Shown: positions 7,935 through 8,028 of the stretch, piece after piece
Position numbering within the stretch: the stretch's first letter is position 1
Layout: every line of letters starts with the position of its first letter
Origin: UBA6382 sp963600315
Lineage (GTDB): Bacteria; Bacteroidota; Bacteroidia; Bacteroidales; Bacteroidaceae
Length of the DNA: 8,028 nucleotides
Direction: 5' to 3'
Assembly: GCA_963600315.1 (NCBI GenBank)
Contig: CAVCAW010000094.1
Coordinates: 1-8,028 of the forward strand
Translations under genes and position numbers: made by a program
Notes under the pieces: generated by a model
The model's database searches: none
Seen by the model: the letters and a program-made list of their open reading frames with translations, nothing else
Told to the model about the DNA's origin: nothing

Positions 7935-8028
7935 TTATATATTGTTCTTAATGTAATATTTTGATTTATCGGCTTGCTTGTAAATGGCCAAAAATGCCGA
8001 TTGCTCTTTTTTAGAAGGAACCAAAACC
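7935..8028 (-). CDS. hsdS: Type I restriction specificity subunit HsdS, C-terminal end only (partial)
   Basis: Only the last 30 codons are in the window; the frame enters at base 8027 and stops with TAA at 7935-7937. The visible residues contain KKEQSAFLAIYKQADKSK. This matches the end of many HsdS proteins, where a 'P-x-x-x-Q-x-x-F-x-x-[IF]-x-x-x-D-K-S-K' stretch closes the second conserved helical region. In the family, HsdS carries two target-recognition domains and docks two HsdM methylases and the HsdR motors. None of the recognition domains is visible, so the target site cannot be inferred. The stop lies 11 bases before the hsdR start on the same strand, which is the main contextual support. 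The fragment is short, so the call rests on the tail motif plus neighbourhood; a match to full-length HsdS on the adjoining sequence would settle it. Confidence 0.8.
   Translation of the reverse strand, partial: VLVPSKKEQSAFLAIYKQADKSKYYIKNNI

Noticed and set aside
7924..7970. AT-rich stretch between hsdS and hsdR as a promoter
   Set aside because: Most of it is hsdS coding sequence and only 11 bases are non-coding; no TAnnTTTG-type box is seen.

Overview
The window is a single, tightly packed, leftward-transcribed (minus-strand) anti-phage defence block, probably from a Bacteroidales-type (Bacteroidota) bacterium. That assignment rests on moderate overall GC, AT-rich spacers without Shine-Dalgarno sequences, and the style of the proteins; no rRNA or marker gene confirms it. 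A run of 10 Ns shows that this is a draft or metagenomic assembly.

Layout in transcription order (right to left). (1) 8028-7935: the last 30 codons of a type I specificity subunit, hsdS. (2) 7923-4996: a complete hsdR, the motor and nuclease subunit of a type I restriction-modification enzyme. (3) 4990-3146: a full-length DUF262+DUF1524 protein of the GmrSD/SspE-like restriction class. (4) 3136-2573: a small protein resembling the N-terminal DNA-reading (sulfur-binding-like) domain of McrA/HNH restriction enzymes, but without the HNH nuclease. (5) 2515-511: a ZorA-like MotA/TolQ/ExbB-type channel subunit with a very long coiled-coil tail. The assembly gap splits it artificially; removing the gap and its duplicated flank restores one 661-residue frame. 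(6) 514 to beyond base 1: a ZorB-like MotB/OmpA-domain stator partner, starting inside an ATGA overlap with zorA and cut by the window edge.

Spacers are 11, 5, 9 and 57 bases, followed by a 4-base overlap. All genes share one strand and no terminator hairpin was found by eye, so they could be one transcription unit. Two parts are known defence types: type I restriction-modification and the Zorya ZorAB membrane motor. Between them sit two restriction-type proteins that normally read modified DNA. The window contains neither hsdM nor the usual Zorya cytosolic effectors (ZorC/D, ZorE or ZorF/G); these may lie beyond the two edges. The main open question is whether the GmrSD-like and SBD-like proteins belong to the type I system, act with ZorAB as alternative effectors, or form an independent module in a defence island.

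Base composition is mosaic. Sampled lines of hsdR and the small SBD-like gene are around 50% GC, whereas the DUF262 gene between them is far more AT-rich and zorA is intermediate. This suggests assembly from different sources. No RNA gene, CRISPR array, insertion sequence or attachment site was seen, and no gene-free stretch exceeds 57 bases.
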